A stretch of DNA of 61,100 nt. It comes from Kitasatospora sp. SolWspMP-SS2h (lineage in GTDB: Bacteria; Actinomycetota; Actinomycetes; Streptomycetales; Streptomycetaceae). The position numbers were made by a program, and so were the translations under genes. The stretch spans positions 1-61,100 of the forward strand of contig NZ_QLLT01000037.1 of the NCBI RefSeq assembly GCF_003259315.1, in the 5' to 3' direction. Positions within the stretch are counted from its first letter, which is position 1, and the number at the start of each line of letters is the position of its first letter. Of this stretch, positions 52,248 to 61,100 are shown piece after piece. Under the pieces are notes generated by a model. That model worked only from the letters and a program-made list of their open reading frames with translations, was not told the DNA's origin and ran no database searches.

Positions 52248-55096
52248 CCGCCGCCACCGACCCGGCCCGGCAGGCCGAACTGCTCCTGCTGGCCAAGCGG
52301 CGCTCCGCCGCCGCCCGCCCCGCCGGACCGCGCCCCGGCGGGCGTCCCAGCCCGGCGCCGCTCTCGCACGCCCAGCACCGGATGTGGCTGACGGAGCGGC
52401 TCGGCCGGGCCGGCGCGCTGTACCACGTGCCGCTCGCCACCCGGCTGCGCGGACCGCTGGACACCGGCGCGCTCGCCGAGGCACTGACCGCCCTGACGGC
52501 CCGCCACGCGATCCTGCGCACCCGCTACGGGCAGCACGGCGAGCAGCCGTTCCAGGAGCCGGTCGCCGCGGCCCCGGTGCCCGTCCCCGTGGTGGAGGTG
52601 GCCGCCGACGCCGCCGACGGGCTGCTGCGCACCGAGGCGGCCCGCCCGTTCGACCTGGCCGCCGGCGCCGCGCTGCGCGCGCTGGTGCTGCGGCACGGAC
52701 CCGAGGACCACACCCTCCTGCTCACCCTGCACCACATCGCGGTGGACGGCGGCTCGCTGCCGGTGGTCACCGAGGAGCTCGCCGCGCTGTACGCCGCCGC
52801 GCTCGCCGGCCGCCCCGCCGAGCTGCCCGAAGTCCCGCTCCAGTACGCGGACTTCGCCCGCTGGGAGCGCGGCCGGGAGGCCGAGCTGGACGCCCGGGTC
52901 GCCGAGTGGGCCGAGCTCCTCGACGGCGCCCGCCCGGTGCCGCTGCCCCGGCCTGCGGCCGGCGCCGGCCGCGACCGGACGGCCCGGCTGCACACGGCGG
53001 AGCTGCCCGCCGCGACCGTGGACGGGCTGCGCGCGCTCGGCCGACGGCACGGCGCCACGCTGTTCACCGTGGTGCTGGCCGCCGCCTTCGCCACCCTGGC
53101 CCGCGCCACCGGCGCCGGCGACCTCACGCTCGGCTGCGCCGGCGGCCAGCGCTCGCGGCCGGAGCTGCGCCGGCTGGTCGGCCTGTGCGTCAACACCCTG
53201 CCGATCCGCGCCGACCTGACCGGCGATCCGACCTTCGGCGAGCTGCTCGGCCGGGTGCGGTCGGCCCAGCTGGCGGCGCAGGGCCGGCACGAGGTGCCGT
53301 TCGACCTGGTGGTGGAGCGGCTCGGCGCCGCGGCCCGCGGGCAGGACGGCTCCCCGCTGCTCTCGGTCACCTGCGACCTGGTCGCGCCCACGGACGCGCT
53401 CGGGCTGCCGGGGACGGCGGCGCAGGCCGTCGAACTCGATCTCGGCCTGGCCAAGTTCGACCTGGGCCTGTTCCTGGAGGACGGTCCGCAGCCGCGCTGC
53501 CTGGTGCAGCACGCCGAGGGCGCGCTGAGCGGGCCGGACGGCGCGCACCTGCTGGCCGACTTCGTGGCGCTGCTCACCGCCGTGGCCGGGGACGACGGGC
53601 TGCGGCTCGACCGGCTGCCGGTCCGCGCCTGGGAGTCCGAGCACCCCGCCGTGGCGGCGCTGCTGGCCGATCCCCGGCTCGGCGAGGCCTTCGTGCTGGA
53701 GCGCGACGGGCTGCCGCCGCTGGCGTACGCGGTCGCCCGGGGCCCGTTCGGCGTCCCGGCCGCCGAGCTGCGGGCGGCGCTGCGCGCGCTGCTGCCGGCC
53801 GACCGGGTGCCGGCCGCGGTCACCCTGCTGGACGCGCTGCCCCGGACCGCCGACGGCGCCGTCGACACCGACCGGCTGCCGGGCGCCCGGCCGGCCGCGC
53901 AGGAGACGCCGACCGCCCACCGCGCGCACGAGGACACCGTCCGGACGGCCTTCGGCGAGCTGCTCGGCAGCCGGCCGGGGCCGGACGGCGACTTCTTCGT
54001 GCTGGGCGGGCACTCGCTCGTCGCCGTCCAGCTCGCCGAGCGGCTCCGGCTGCGCACCGGGCTGCCGCTGGCCGGGCTGGACGTCCTGGAGCAGCGCACC
54101 CCGCGCGCGCTGGCCGCCCTGCTGGCGGGCCGGGCGGACGAGCAGCGGGCGGCGCGGGCGCGGTGCCCCGCGGGCGCGGCGGGCGGGGGCCGGCCGGTCC
54201 GCCCGGGCACGGTGCTGGTCACCGGTGCCACCGGCGGCGTCGGCGCGGCCGTGCTGCAGGAACTGATGGCGCAGGGCCGCCCGGTGCGGGCGCTGGCCCG
54301 CCCGGAGTCCGCGCACCTGGTGGCGCTGGACGGCGTGGAGGTGGCCGAGGGCGACCTGGCCGACCTCGACAGCCTGCGCGCGGCCGCCCGTGGCGCGGAC
54401 GCCGTGATCCACGCGGCCTGCACGTTCACCCGGCACGAGGTGGACGTGGCGGCCATGCGGGTGCTGGTGGAGTCCTGGCAGCGCGGCGGCTTCGTGTTCA
54501 TCAGCAGCATCGACGCCTACGGCCGCCCGGTGGACGAGGAGGTGCCGGAGGGTGTGCCGGAGCAACTGCCGGTGACCGCCTACGGGCAGGCCAAGCTCGA
54601 CTGCGAGCGGATCCTGCTGGCGGCGGCCGGCGACGGCGGCCGGGGCCCGGCCGCCGTGGTCCGCTCGCCGATCGTCTGGGGTCCGCACCGGCGGCTGCGC
54701 GAGCAGCTGCGCTGGGGCGCGACCGGCGACCTCTTCCAGGCCGCGCGGGCAGGGCGGGAGCTGGTGCTGCCGGACCCGGCGGCCGACGGCCGGAGCTGGT
54801 ACGGCGCGTCCTGGGTGCACTCGGGCGCGCTCGCCCGGGCCGCGGTCGCCGCCCTCGACGAGCGCGGCCCGGACGCCGGCCGGGTGGTGAACGCCGTCTC
54901 CGGCCACCTGGCCTGGTCCGAGTTCGCGGCCGAGCTGGCCCGGTTGCTCGGCTCTCCGTCCGCGGTGCGGCTGGCCGCCGGCGCCGACCCGGAACTGGCC
55001 CGCCCCTGGCGCTACCGGGCCGACGCGCTGGCCGGGGCGGTGCGCGCGGAGCCAGGCGAGGACTGGCGTGCGGTGCTGGCCGCGATGGTGCGGTAG
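52244..55096 (+). CDS. NRPS C-(A remnant)-T-reductase terminal protein
   Basis: 950 residues. C domain about 35-450 with intact HHIAVDG (163-169). Instead of a full A domain there is only its ~100-residue C-terminal subdomain (VPAAVTLLDALPRTADGAVD), with the catalytic Lys replaced by Ala (ADGAVDT). Then a T domain (Ser in FFVLGGHSLVAVQL) and a C-terminal NAD(P)-binding SDR of ~300 residues (LVTGATGGVGAAVLQELMA, FISSIDAYG, YGQAKLD). The chain is probably released by reduction to an aldehyde. Its own T domain must be loaded by an A domain acting in trans, or by transfer of an upstream chain. Confidence 0.9.
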   Translation: MTAATDPARQAELLLLAKRRSAAARPAGPRPGGRPSPAPLSHAQHRMWLTERLGRAGALYHVPLATRLRGPLDTGALAEALTALTARHAILRTRYGQHGEQPFQEPVAAAPVPVPVVEVAADAADGLLRTEAARPFDLAAGAALRALVLRHGPEDHTLLLTLHHIAVDGGSLPVVTEELAALYAAALAGRPAELPEVPLQYADFARWERGREAELDARVAEWAELLDGARPVPLPRPAAGAGRDRTARLHTAELPAATVDGLRALGRRHGATLFTVVLAAAFATLARATGAGDLTLGCAGGQRSRPELRRLVGLCVNTLPIRADLTGDPTFGELLGRVRSAQLAAQGRHEVPFDLVVERLGAAARGQDGSPLLSVTCDLVAPTDALGLPGTAAQAVELDLGLAKFDLGLFLEDGPQPRCLVQHAEGALSGPDGAHLLADFVALLTAVAGDDGLRLDRLPVRAWESEHPAVAALLADPRLGEAFVLERDGLPPLAYAVARGPFGVPAAELRAALRALLPADRVPAAVTLLDALPRTADGAVDTDRLPGARPAAQETPTAHRAHEDTVRTAFGELLGSRPGPDGDFFVLGGHSLVAVQLAERLRLRTGLPLAGLDVLEQRTPRALAALLAGRADEQRAARARCPAGAAGGGRPVRPGTVLVTGATGGVGAAVLQELMAQGRPVRALARPESAHLVALDGVEVAEGDLADLDSLRAAARGADAVIHAACTFTRHEVDVAAMRVLVESWQRGGFVFISSIDAYGRPVDEEVPEGVPEQLPVTAYGQAKLDCERILLAAAGDGGRGPAAVVRSPIVWGPHRRLREQLRWGATGDLFQAARAGRELVLPDPAADGRSWYGASWVHSGALARAAVAALDERGPDAGRVVNAVSGHLAWSEFAAELARLLGSPSAVRLAAGADPELARPWRYRADALAGAVRAEPGEDWRAVLAAMVR

Positions 55097-55182
55097 CGGA
55101 CGCCACCGGCCCCGGCGGCGCGGCGCGTTCGCCGGATTCGCTCCCCCGTCCGGCCGTAGGACCGCCCTGTGGCCGCATAAGT

Positions 55183-55207
55183 CCGGGTGCCCTACTGCGG
55201 CACCCGG
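55183..55207. terminator. terminator hairpin after the NRPS operon
   Basis: CCGGGTGCC at 55183-55191 pairs perfectly with GGCACCCGG at 55199-55207, 7-base loop, about 90 bp after the last NRPS gene. Confidence 0.7.
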
Positions 55208-55274
55208 GCACCGAAGAGGGGGACGGCCGGGCCGATGGTCTCCCGGCCGAGCGCCGAGCGAGGGACTGCCCGCC

Positions 55275-55924
55275 ATGCCTCGTCCCGTCCGGGTCGCGAT
55301 CGTCGGGGCCGGCCCCGCCGGGATCTGCGCGGCCGACGCCCCGGTCAAGTCCGATCTGGCGGGCGACCCGGGCGTCTCGGTCGACCTGTTCGAGCGGATG
55401 CCCGCGCCGTTCGGCCTGATCCGCTACGGCGCGGCCCCCGACCACCCGCGGACCAAGGACATCGTCACCGCGCTGCAGCAGGTGCTCGACAAGCCGCAGG
55501 TCCGGCTGTTCGGGGACGTCGACCACCCCGGTGGCATCGGGCTGGACGACCTGCACCGGTTCTACGACGCGGTGATCTTCTCCACCGGCGCCAACGCCGA
55601 TCGCGACCTGGACGTCCCGGGCATCGGGCTGGACAGCTCGTACGGCGCGGCGGACTTCGCCTCCTGGTACGACGGCCACCGGACGTCCCGCGCGACTGGC
55701 CGCTGGAGGCGGAGCGGGTCGCGGTGCCGGGCGTCGCCCTGGACGTCGCGCGGATCCTCGCCAAGACCGGCGACGAGCTGCTGAGCACCGGGATACCGCC
55801 CGACGTGCACCGGGGGCCGGCCGCCAACCGCGCTGTCGAGGTGCACGTGTTCGGCCGCCGCGGCCCCGCCCGGGCCAAGTCCAGCCCGATGGAGCTGCGC
55901 GGACTCGACCACTCGCCGGCCTCG
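55275..55924 (+). pseudogene. FprA-type ferredoxin-NADP reductase, truncated and frameshifted
   Basis: Starts MPRPVRVAIVGAGPAGICAA with the FAD-binding GxGxxG, continues APFGLIRYGAAPDHPRTKDI and FYDAVIFSTGANADRDLDVP as in FprA. At about 55680 the frame changes to DVPRDWPLEAERVAVPGVAL, then VHVFGRRGPARAKSSPMELR, and homology stops at about 55920. Full proteins are ~450 aa; about half remains. Could once have served a P450 or the nearby ferredoxin. Confidence 0.8.
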
Positions 55925-56160
55925 GGGCGGCCGAGGTCGGCCCGGGCGATCGGGACCTGCGGCGGTAGCAGAAGGCCAGCTCTCGGCCCGCGAACTCCGC
56001 GGTCGGCTCCGTGTCCGGGGCGGGTGGCAGGGTGAACGTGGGCAGGCCTGCCACGTCCAGCTCCGTGTACGGGTGAAGCTCGTCGGCGCCGTGCGCGGAA
56101 GCCGACCACCAGGTCCACGCACCCGGTTCTGCGGTCCCTCGGCAGGCCGTCCGGTCCGTC
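55925..56160 (-). pseudogene. unidentified gene fragment (minus strand)
   Basis: The minus strand reads LHPYTELDVAGLPTFTLPPA, then EFAGRELAFCYRRRS with good codon bias; no start, stop or domain can be assigned. It joins directly to the truncated ferredoxin-NADP reductase, marking a rearrangement point. Confidence 0.35.
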
Positions 56161-56208
56161 CAGCGCGCAGCTGCCCACTGGGTGTGGCACAGCGCCCAGT
56201 GACCTGAG

Positions 56209-57338
56209 GTGGAGTGCGCCGAGGGCCGCTCCGTCATGGACGTCTCGCGCCGGCTCGCCGTCGCGCCGGACACGGTCCGCACTTGGCGTCGGCGCTTCAT
56301 CGAACGGGGCTTGGACGGCCTGGGCGACGAGCCCCGCCCCGGTGTCCCGCGGAAGATCACCGACGCGGACGTCGAGCGGGTCGTCGTCAAAACCCTGGAG
56401 GAGAAGCCGAAGAACGCCACCCGCCGGTCGACGAGGTCGATGGCCGCGGCCACCGGCATGTCGCAGTCCGCGATCTCCCGGATCTGGCGCGCGTTCGCCC
56501 TGGCACCGCACCGCGCCGAGACGTCTCCGCTCAGCACCGACCCCTTGTTCATCGACAAGGTCCGCGACGTGGTCGGCCTCTACCTCGACCTGCCCGAACG
56601 TGCACTCGTGCTCCGCGTCGACGAGAAGTCCCAGGTCCAGGCCCTGGACCGCTCCCAGCCGGTGCTGCCGATGATGCCCGAGGTGCCCGGGTGCCCGAGC
56701 GCCGCAGCCACGACTGCGTTCGCTCGGGCACCACCACGCTCTTCGCGGCGCTGGACACCGCGACCGGCAAGGTCATCGGCTCGCTCCACCGCCGCCACCG
56801 CACCGCCGAGTTCAAGAAGTTCCCGGCCGAGCTCGGCCGCCAGGTCCCCGCCGACCTCGAGGTGCGCCTGATCCTGGACAACCACATCACCCACGAGGTC
56901 CCGGCGATCAAGACCTGGCTGGTCGCCCACCCCCGCTTCCACCTGCACTTCACTCCGATCGGATCGTCCTGGCTGAACCTGGTCGAGCGGTGGTTCGCCG
57001 AACTCACGCAGAAGGAGCTCCGCCGCGGCGTCCACCGCTCCGTCCAAGCCCTGGAGCGCGACATCCACACCTGGCTCGCCGACTGGAACGACCACCCCAG
57101 ACCGTTCACCCGGACCGAGACCGCCGATGAAATCCTCGACGAGGTCGCCGCCCACCACCACCGGATCTCCGACCAAGGTCACCAGTTCCTGCGTCCGGGA
57201 CCGAGCAGTCCACGATGGCCGTCGTCAGCTGCCCGCCGACACCGTGATCGACGCAGACCGCCTCCACGGGGCGGCGGCCCGGGCGGCCTGTTGTGGATAC
57301 GACGACGAGACCGTCCTGCGCGACCAGGACACCGATGA
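56209..57338 (+). pseudogene. IS630-family transposase, broken
   Basis: The first frame holds the N-terminal Homeodomain-like part (CAEGRSVMDVSRRLAVAPDT, then MSQSAISRIWRAFALAPHRA) and the DDE start (LVLRVDEKSQVQALDRSQPV). An 8-bp repeat GTGCCCGG/GTGCCCGA near 56684 shifts the frame; the remainder (GTTTLFAALDTATGKVIGSL, LILDNHITHEVPAI, HFTPIGSSWLNLVERWFAEL) is in the second. The extreme N-terminus is missing. Confidence 0.85.
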
Positions 57339-57839
57339 CTCGTTCTCCACCGCCGGCATCTCCCCCTCCCCCAGGCGACATCCGGGCCCCCGGTCATGCC
57401 CGACAACGAGCGCGACAACACCCCGGGGCCGTCTCCCCCGACGGGCACGGGGTCGCCTTCGTCTCCCTCCAGGGCCACACCCTCACCACCTACCTCAGCG
57501 CCACCGCTCCCGGCTCCACCCCCACCCCGCCGCCCCCAGCAGCGAGTTGGCCTCCCTGGGCGACCGGGCGTTCATCATCGGCTGGCGCCGACCCCCGCCA
57601 GAGGGAAGCTGTGCCGGATCCGGGCCCGGCGGCCTGGAACCAGCGCTGTACCGCCAGGGGTTGAAGAGGGCCGCCGGACATGGTCCGTGGGGCTGACGGC
57701 ACCGCCGCTCCGGGCTCCTATAGTGGGCGCGCGCCAGGCGGATCAGCCGGACGGAGCCTCCCGATCCGCCGTCCACGGAGGTCTCGCACGATCTACGGGG
57801 CCGCTGCGCACAGGCCGACCGTCCTCAGAGAGGGTACTC
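57339..57839. other. spacer with weak coding traces
   Basis: Scattered pieces such as GAVSPDGHGVAFVSLQGHTL and ELASLGDRAFIIGWRRP occur in different plus-strand frames between 57400 and 57600, suggesting one decayed gene of unknown type. The last 60 bp hold the AGAGAGGGT ribosome site of the next gene. Confidence 0.3.
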
Positions 57840-59288
57840 ATGAGCCAGTCCGTTCCCGAGCCCGTCACCCATCCCGATTTCGCCGAAGGCTTCCGGGGCG
57901 CGGTCCTGCGCCCCGGTGACACCGGCTTCGACGAGGCCAGGGCGGTCTACAACGGACGTGCGCTGGACACTCCTCCAGCGCTGATCGCCCGCTGCACCGA
58001 CGCCGCCGACGTGGTGGCGGCCCTGCAGTACGCCTCGGCGCGCGACCTGCCGGTCGCCGTCCGCTCCGGCGGCCACGGCGCCGACGGCCACGCATCGCCC
58101 GGCGGCGCCCTGGTTGTGGACCTGACCGGCCTGAGGGAGATAACCGTCGACCCCGGCACCCGCACCGTACGCGCGCAGGCCGGAGTCCTGCTCGGCGAAC
58201 TGGACGCGGCGACCCAGCAGTACGGACTGGTCGTACCGTCCGGCACGGTCACCACGACCGGCATCGCCGGGCTGACCCTCGGCGGCGGGATCGGCCACCT
58301 CATGCGCCGCTTCGGCGCCACCGTCGACAACCTGCTCGCCTGCGAAGTGGTCACCGTGGACGGCCGGCAGGTCCGCGCGGACGAGAGCGAGAACCGAGAC
58401 CTCTTCTGGGCGCTGCGCGGCGGTGGCGGGAACTTCGGCGTGGTCACCGCCTTCGAGTTCCGGGCCCACCCCGTAGGACCCGACGTCGTCTCGGGACAGC
58501 TCATGTTCCCCGGGGAACAGGCGGCCGGGGTGCTGTCGCGACTCCACGCGCTGATGGCCGACTCACCCCGGGAGCTGGGTCTCGGGACAGTGCTCACCCT
58601 CGCGCCGCCGCTGCCGTTCCTGCCCGCCGCCATGCACGGGAGGCCGGTCCTCCTCCTACTGCCCTGTTTCACCGGCCCGGCGAACGCGGCCGGCGAGGTG
58701 ATCGGCCGCCTCCGCGCCCTCGGCGAGCCCGTCCTCGACACGGTCGGGCCCACCAGCTGGGTCGAGGCGAACAGCATGCTGGACGCGATCGTCCCCTACG
58801 GCCACCGCACCGCACAACGCGGCGGCTACCTGGCCCGGTTGAGCGCACCAGTGGTGGACACCCTCATGGAGCGCCTCGCCGCAGTGCCGGACGTGCCGGG
58901 AACGGTGATCGCGGTCAACGCGTGGTCGCTGGGCGGAGCGATCTCGGAGGACGTCGACGAGGACGCCACCGCCTTCTCCCGCACAGGGGCCGCCTGGCTG
59001 TGGGAGTGCTCGGCAGTCTGGCGGGGATCGGAGCGCGACAAGGAGTTCGACGGGTGGACGGAGGGAACCCGGGCAGCCCTGAGCCCCTTCACGCTCCCGA
59101 ACGCGTACACCAACCTGACCGAAGACCAGGGCGATGCCTGGCGGCGCAAAGCGTTCGGACACGAAGCCAAGTACCGGCGCCTGGCCGAGGCCAAAGCGGT
59201 CTGGGACCCACGCAACCTGCTGCGCCACAACAAGAACATCGCCCCCGCCGCCGACCGGACGGTGGAGGCGAAGGGCCCGCGGTCGTAG
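57840..59288 (+). CDS. BBE-type FAD-linked oxidoreductase
   Basis: 482 residues, ATG behind GAGAGG. The FAD-binding domain (VAVRSGGHGADGHASPGGAL) carries the His that bonds FAD covalently; GLTLGGGIGHLMRRFGATVD follows, where bicovalent relatives have Cys (GLTCD) but this one has Val, so attachment is probably through His only. The BBE-like C-terminus is YRRLAEAKAVWDPRNLLRHN. Family members oxidise alcohols, sugars or alkaloid-like natural products. It could be a tailoring enzyme for the NRPS product, but transposon debris separates them. Confidence 0.9.
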   Translation: MSQSVPEPVTHPDFAEGFRGAVLRPGDTGFDEARAVYNGRALDTPPALIARCTDAADVVAALQYASARDLPVAVRSGGHGADGHASPGGALVVDLTGLREITVDPGTRTVRAQAGVLLGELDAATQQYGLVVPSGTVTTTGIAGLTLGGGIGHLMRRFGATVDNLLACEVVTVDGRQVRADESENRDLFWALRGGGGNFGVVTAFEFRAHPVGPDVVSGQLMFPGEQAAGVLSRLHALMADSPRELGLGTVLTLAPPLPFLPAAMHGRPVLLLLPCFTGPANAAGEVIGRLRALGEPVLDTVGPTSWVEANSMLDAIVPYGHRTAQRGGYLARLSAPVVDTLMERLAAVPDVPGTVIAVNAWSLGGAISEDVDEDATAFSRTGAAWLWECSAVWRGSERDKEFDGWTEGTRAALSPFTLPNAYTNLTEDQGDAWRRKAFGHEAKYRRLAEAKAVWDPRNLLRHNKNIAPAADRTVEAKGPRS

Positions 59289-59339
59289 GCGGACGGTGAG
59301 CAGGTGGCGAGCCGGCCGGTGCGGCGGCTGCGCTGAATC

Positions 59340-59600
59340 GCGCCGGTCAAGGGCGGGAACCCGTTGCGGATCGCCGAGAAACGGCGGTTGCAGCCAAAGG
59401 CACCCGCACCGCAGTCCCGCACTGCAACCAGCGCGCCGTCCACGATCCACAACCAGCCGACACCCGCAGCCGGCCGGGCACCGGCGCCGGCAGCGGGCCG
59501 AGGCGCTGGACGACGCGGCACACCGTCGCCGCCGAGATGCCGAACAGCGAGGCGAACTGCCGCCTCGTCAGGTTCGCCCGGCAGTGCACCGCCACCAGCA
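59340..59600 (-). pseudogene. IS5-type transposase fragment
   Basis: MAVHCRANLTRRQFASLFGI and SAATVCRVVQRLGPL are the helix-turn-helix start of an IS5-group transposase. It continues in another frame as LWIVDGALVAVRDCGAG, the first catalytic Asp region, then ends. Confidence 0.75.
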
Positions 59601-60487
59601 GCGCCCACCGCGCCCACGGCGAGCACCACGGACCACCACCGGGCCCGTCGCCGCCCCGCTCCTAAGCGGTGCGGGGCCCTGCTGTGTGCCGGTGGGTGCG
59701 GCGGGAGGTGGCGATGTGACGGCTCGACGCCTCCGCCGGGCAGGTCCGTTCGCCGACCGGGCCCCTGCGGGCCGGCCACCGCCCCGGTCGCCGGGCCGGG
59801 CGCCCCGACGAGCAAGGCCCCCAGCTGTTGATCGCGGGACGTCCGGCGTATCGGTCACGGCACCCGCAGGCCTCGTCGATCGTCCACCCTGCCGTGGCCG
59901 GCCGACCGGACCCGTCCTCGGAGCGGGTCGGCGTACCGGATGCCGCCCGCCGGCTCGGCGCCGGTGCTCACGCGGGGTGCACCCGGAGCCGGCCACGCCG
60001 ACCGGGGCCGACTCCGTTCGGTGACGCAGCTCGGCCGATGCCGGTCGCTGGCATGGGACGATCACCGTAGGCAGGGGCTCACCGACTCCGCTCCCGCGCG
60101 GGCGCACCACCCGGGCTCACCCCCGGCAGGACGGGCGCACCGCAGGGGCGCCCGTCCGACGGCCGGCTCCGCGCCGGGCCGAGGCGGCTGGGCGGGGGCA
60201 GGAGCGGTTCCTTTGCCGCCTCGGACGGGCGGCCGTACTCGTCGCGGGCGACGCCGACGACGCCACCGCGTCCAGATTGGTCCTCGGCAGGGTTCGCGCG
60301 CCACGAGGGGCCGTCGGCACACGACACCCGAGCGCGTGCTCGCCGACAAGAGCTGTTCGAGCGGTTTCAGCCCTGGCTTGGTCAACCCCTAGGAGCTGTC
60401 CGGCCGAACACCGTCAACGGACACTGAGCCTTTTCAGGGCGGCCACCGAACGGGTGATGGTCGAGCGGTGGGGATGAGGGCAGAACG
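59601..60487. other. spacer with transposase scraps
   Basis: No intact gene. A plus-strand scrap TPERVLADKSCSSGFSP near 60325-60380 is a piece of an IS5-type transposase (compare ERVLGDKACSS at 38.9 kb). A minus-strand stretch WRANPAEDQSGRGGVVGVAR near 60300 may be a remnant of something else. Confidence 0.4.
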
Positions 60488-60553
60488 AACGAGGCTCCCG
60501 GGCTGTTGAGCGAGATGTCTTACGTCTCAAGCAGCCAGCCAGGAAGCCTCGTT
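60488..60553 (+). promoter_or_regulatory. hairpin sequestering the transposase ribosome site
   Basis: AACGAGGCTCCCGGGCTG at 60488-60505 pairs with 60536-60553, two mismatches in 18 bp. A smaller hairpin (CTTACGTCTCAAGCAGCC side) lies in the loop. The right arm contains the AGGAAG ribosome site and the first two bases of the TTG start. RNA reading in from outside the element would fold and hide the start; RNA begun inside the element would not. Confidence 0.6.
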
Positions 60554-61100
60554 GGTCACTTATCCTGCCGCACTGGACCTGCCGCACGCGCTCGTCGAGT
60601 GGGTCACCATGCTCATGGTCACCCGCGAGGGTGACCGCCGCTGCAAACTCCCTCCCTCGCAACGCGCCTTGGTCGCGCTGGTGTACCTGCGCAGGCACGA
60701 CACCCTCGCGCAGATCGCGGCCGGCTTCCGGACCAGCGTCGGCACCGCCCACGCCTATGTCCACCAGGTCACTGACCTGCTGGCCCGGAAGGCGCCCGGC
60801 CTGACCCGGGCCCTGCGCGACGCCGATGTGGAGTACGTCCTGGTCAATGGCACCCCCGCCGAGTGCCACTGCGTCGGCGACGGCCGCGCCGACTACTTGG
60901 GAAAGCACCGCCGCCACGGCGTGGACCACCAGGTCATCACCGGTCCGACAGGCAAACTCGTGTGGATCTCCCGCGTCCTGCCCGGCCGCACCCACGACCT
61001 GACCGCCGCCCGTACTCACCGCATCGTGAAGACATGCGTCCGACTCCGCATCCCAGCCCTGGCCGACATGGCGTACACCGGCGCCGGCGGCACCTTCGCC
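60552..61100 (+). CDS. IS5-family transposase, cut by window end
   Basis: A clean frame of 183 codons from TTG at 60552 to the window edge with no stop: LDLPHALVEWVTMLMVTREG, LPPSQRALVALVYLRRHDTL, then a helix-turn-helix (QIAAGFRTSVGTAHAYVHQV) and the start of the DDE domain (VLVNGTPAECHCVGDGRADY). In the first DDE motif the usual Asp (DGT) is Asn (NGT), which may inactivate it. VDHQVITGPTGKLVWISRVL and HDLTAARTHRIV follow as in the HTH_Tnp_4/DDE_Tnp_4 group. Confidence 0.85.
   Translation, partial: MVTYPAALDLPHALVEWVTMLMVTREGDRRCKLPPSQRALVALVYLRRHDTLAQIAAGFRTSVGTAHAYVHQVTDLLARKAPGLTRALRDADVEYVLVNGTPAECHCVGDGRADYLGKHRRHGVDHQVITGPTGKLVWISRVLPGRTHDLTAARTHRIVKTCVRLRIPALADMAYTGAGGTFA

Noticed and set aside
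46692..52484. A 1930-codon open frame on the minus strand, and similar long frames antisense to the NRPS genes
   Set aside because: Exactly antisense to clear NRPS domains; its translation is Arg/Gly/Val/His-rich with no domain. At this GC content antisense frames stay open by chance.
1..61100. tRNA or rRNA genes
   Set aside because: No cloverleaf with a CCA-adjacent acceptor and conserved T-loop and no rRNA signature was recognised; a tRNA scan was not possible here.

Overview
The window looks like an accessory stretch of a Streptomyces or Kitasatospora type actinomycete (family Streptomycetaceae). Base composition is very GC-rich, third codon positions are almost all G or C, GTG and TTG starts behind AGGAGG-like sites are common, and the families seen are typical of these bacteria: a TPR regulator with a short helix-turn-helix, a DUF6328-type protein, an AA10 polysaccharide monooxygenase, an NlpC/P60 secreted peptidase and CsbD. 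A broken homologue of the telomere terminal protein Tpg at 21 kb, several dead transposases and many truncated genes suggest a subtelomeric region or a linear plasmid.

Layout. 0.9-2.05 kb holds two small membrane-protein genes, each enclosed by its own pair of imperfect ~48-bp inverted repeats. 2.3-7.35 kb carries, on the minus strand, a 2[4Fe-4S] ferredoxin, a GcvH lipoyl carrier, a potato-inhibitor-I (eglin/CI-2) protease inhibitor, a thioredoxin lacking its first active-site Cys, and a coupled membrane-protein pair, separated by repeat-rich spacers. 7.6-8.9 kb is a two-gene unit: a 38-aa peptide ORF followed by a PIMT-type O-methyltransferase, a candidate aspartimide RiPP locus. 9.1-14.9 kb has broken plasmid-like genes, an NlpC/P60 protein, and a duplicated cassette for a secreted peptide ending in DSLGWGG plus a partner, divergent from a LuxR regulator. 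15.3-27.9 kb is mixed stress and metabolic genes.

28.3-37.9 kb is a decayed small biosynthetic cluster: DegT aminotransferase fragment, an IspH-like Fe-S protein, a TPR regulator, then LnmK-like acyltransferase/decarboxylase, ACP, ketosynthase, thioester reductase and a broken ThDP enzyme. Read together (inference), LnmK loads and decarboxylates an acyl group on the ACP, the KS extends it, the reductase releases an aldehyde, the ThDP enzyme makes an acyloin, and the aminotransferase would aminate it.

38.6-41.2 kb is transposon debris and a broken zinc-ribbon gene. 41.46-55.1 kb is an intact co-directional NRPS operon: MFS exporter, free C-like domain, C-A-T, acyl-CoA dehydrogenase, A-T, A-T, and a C-(A remnant)-T-reductase protein. 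No thioesterase or MbtH gene is seen, so reductive release (aldehyde, or an imine/pyrazinone derived from it) is likely. It is followed by a truncated ferredoxin-NADP reductase, a broken IS630 transposase, an intact BBE-type FAD oxidase, and more transposase debris ending in an intact but window-truncated IS5-type transposase.

Many genes outside the NRPS operon carry single-base frameshifts. That is either real decay of accessory DNA or assembly error in GC runs. All assignments come from reading translated sequence by eye; no database search was run.
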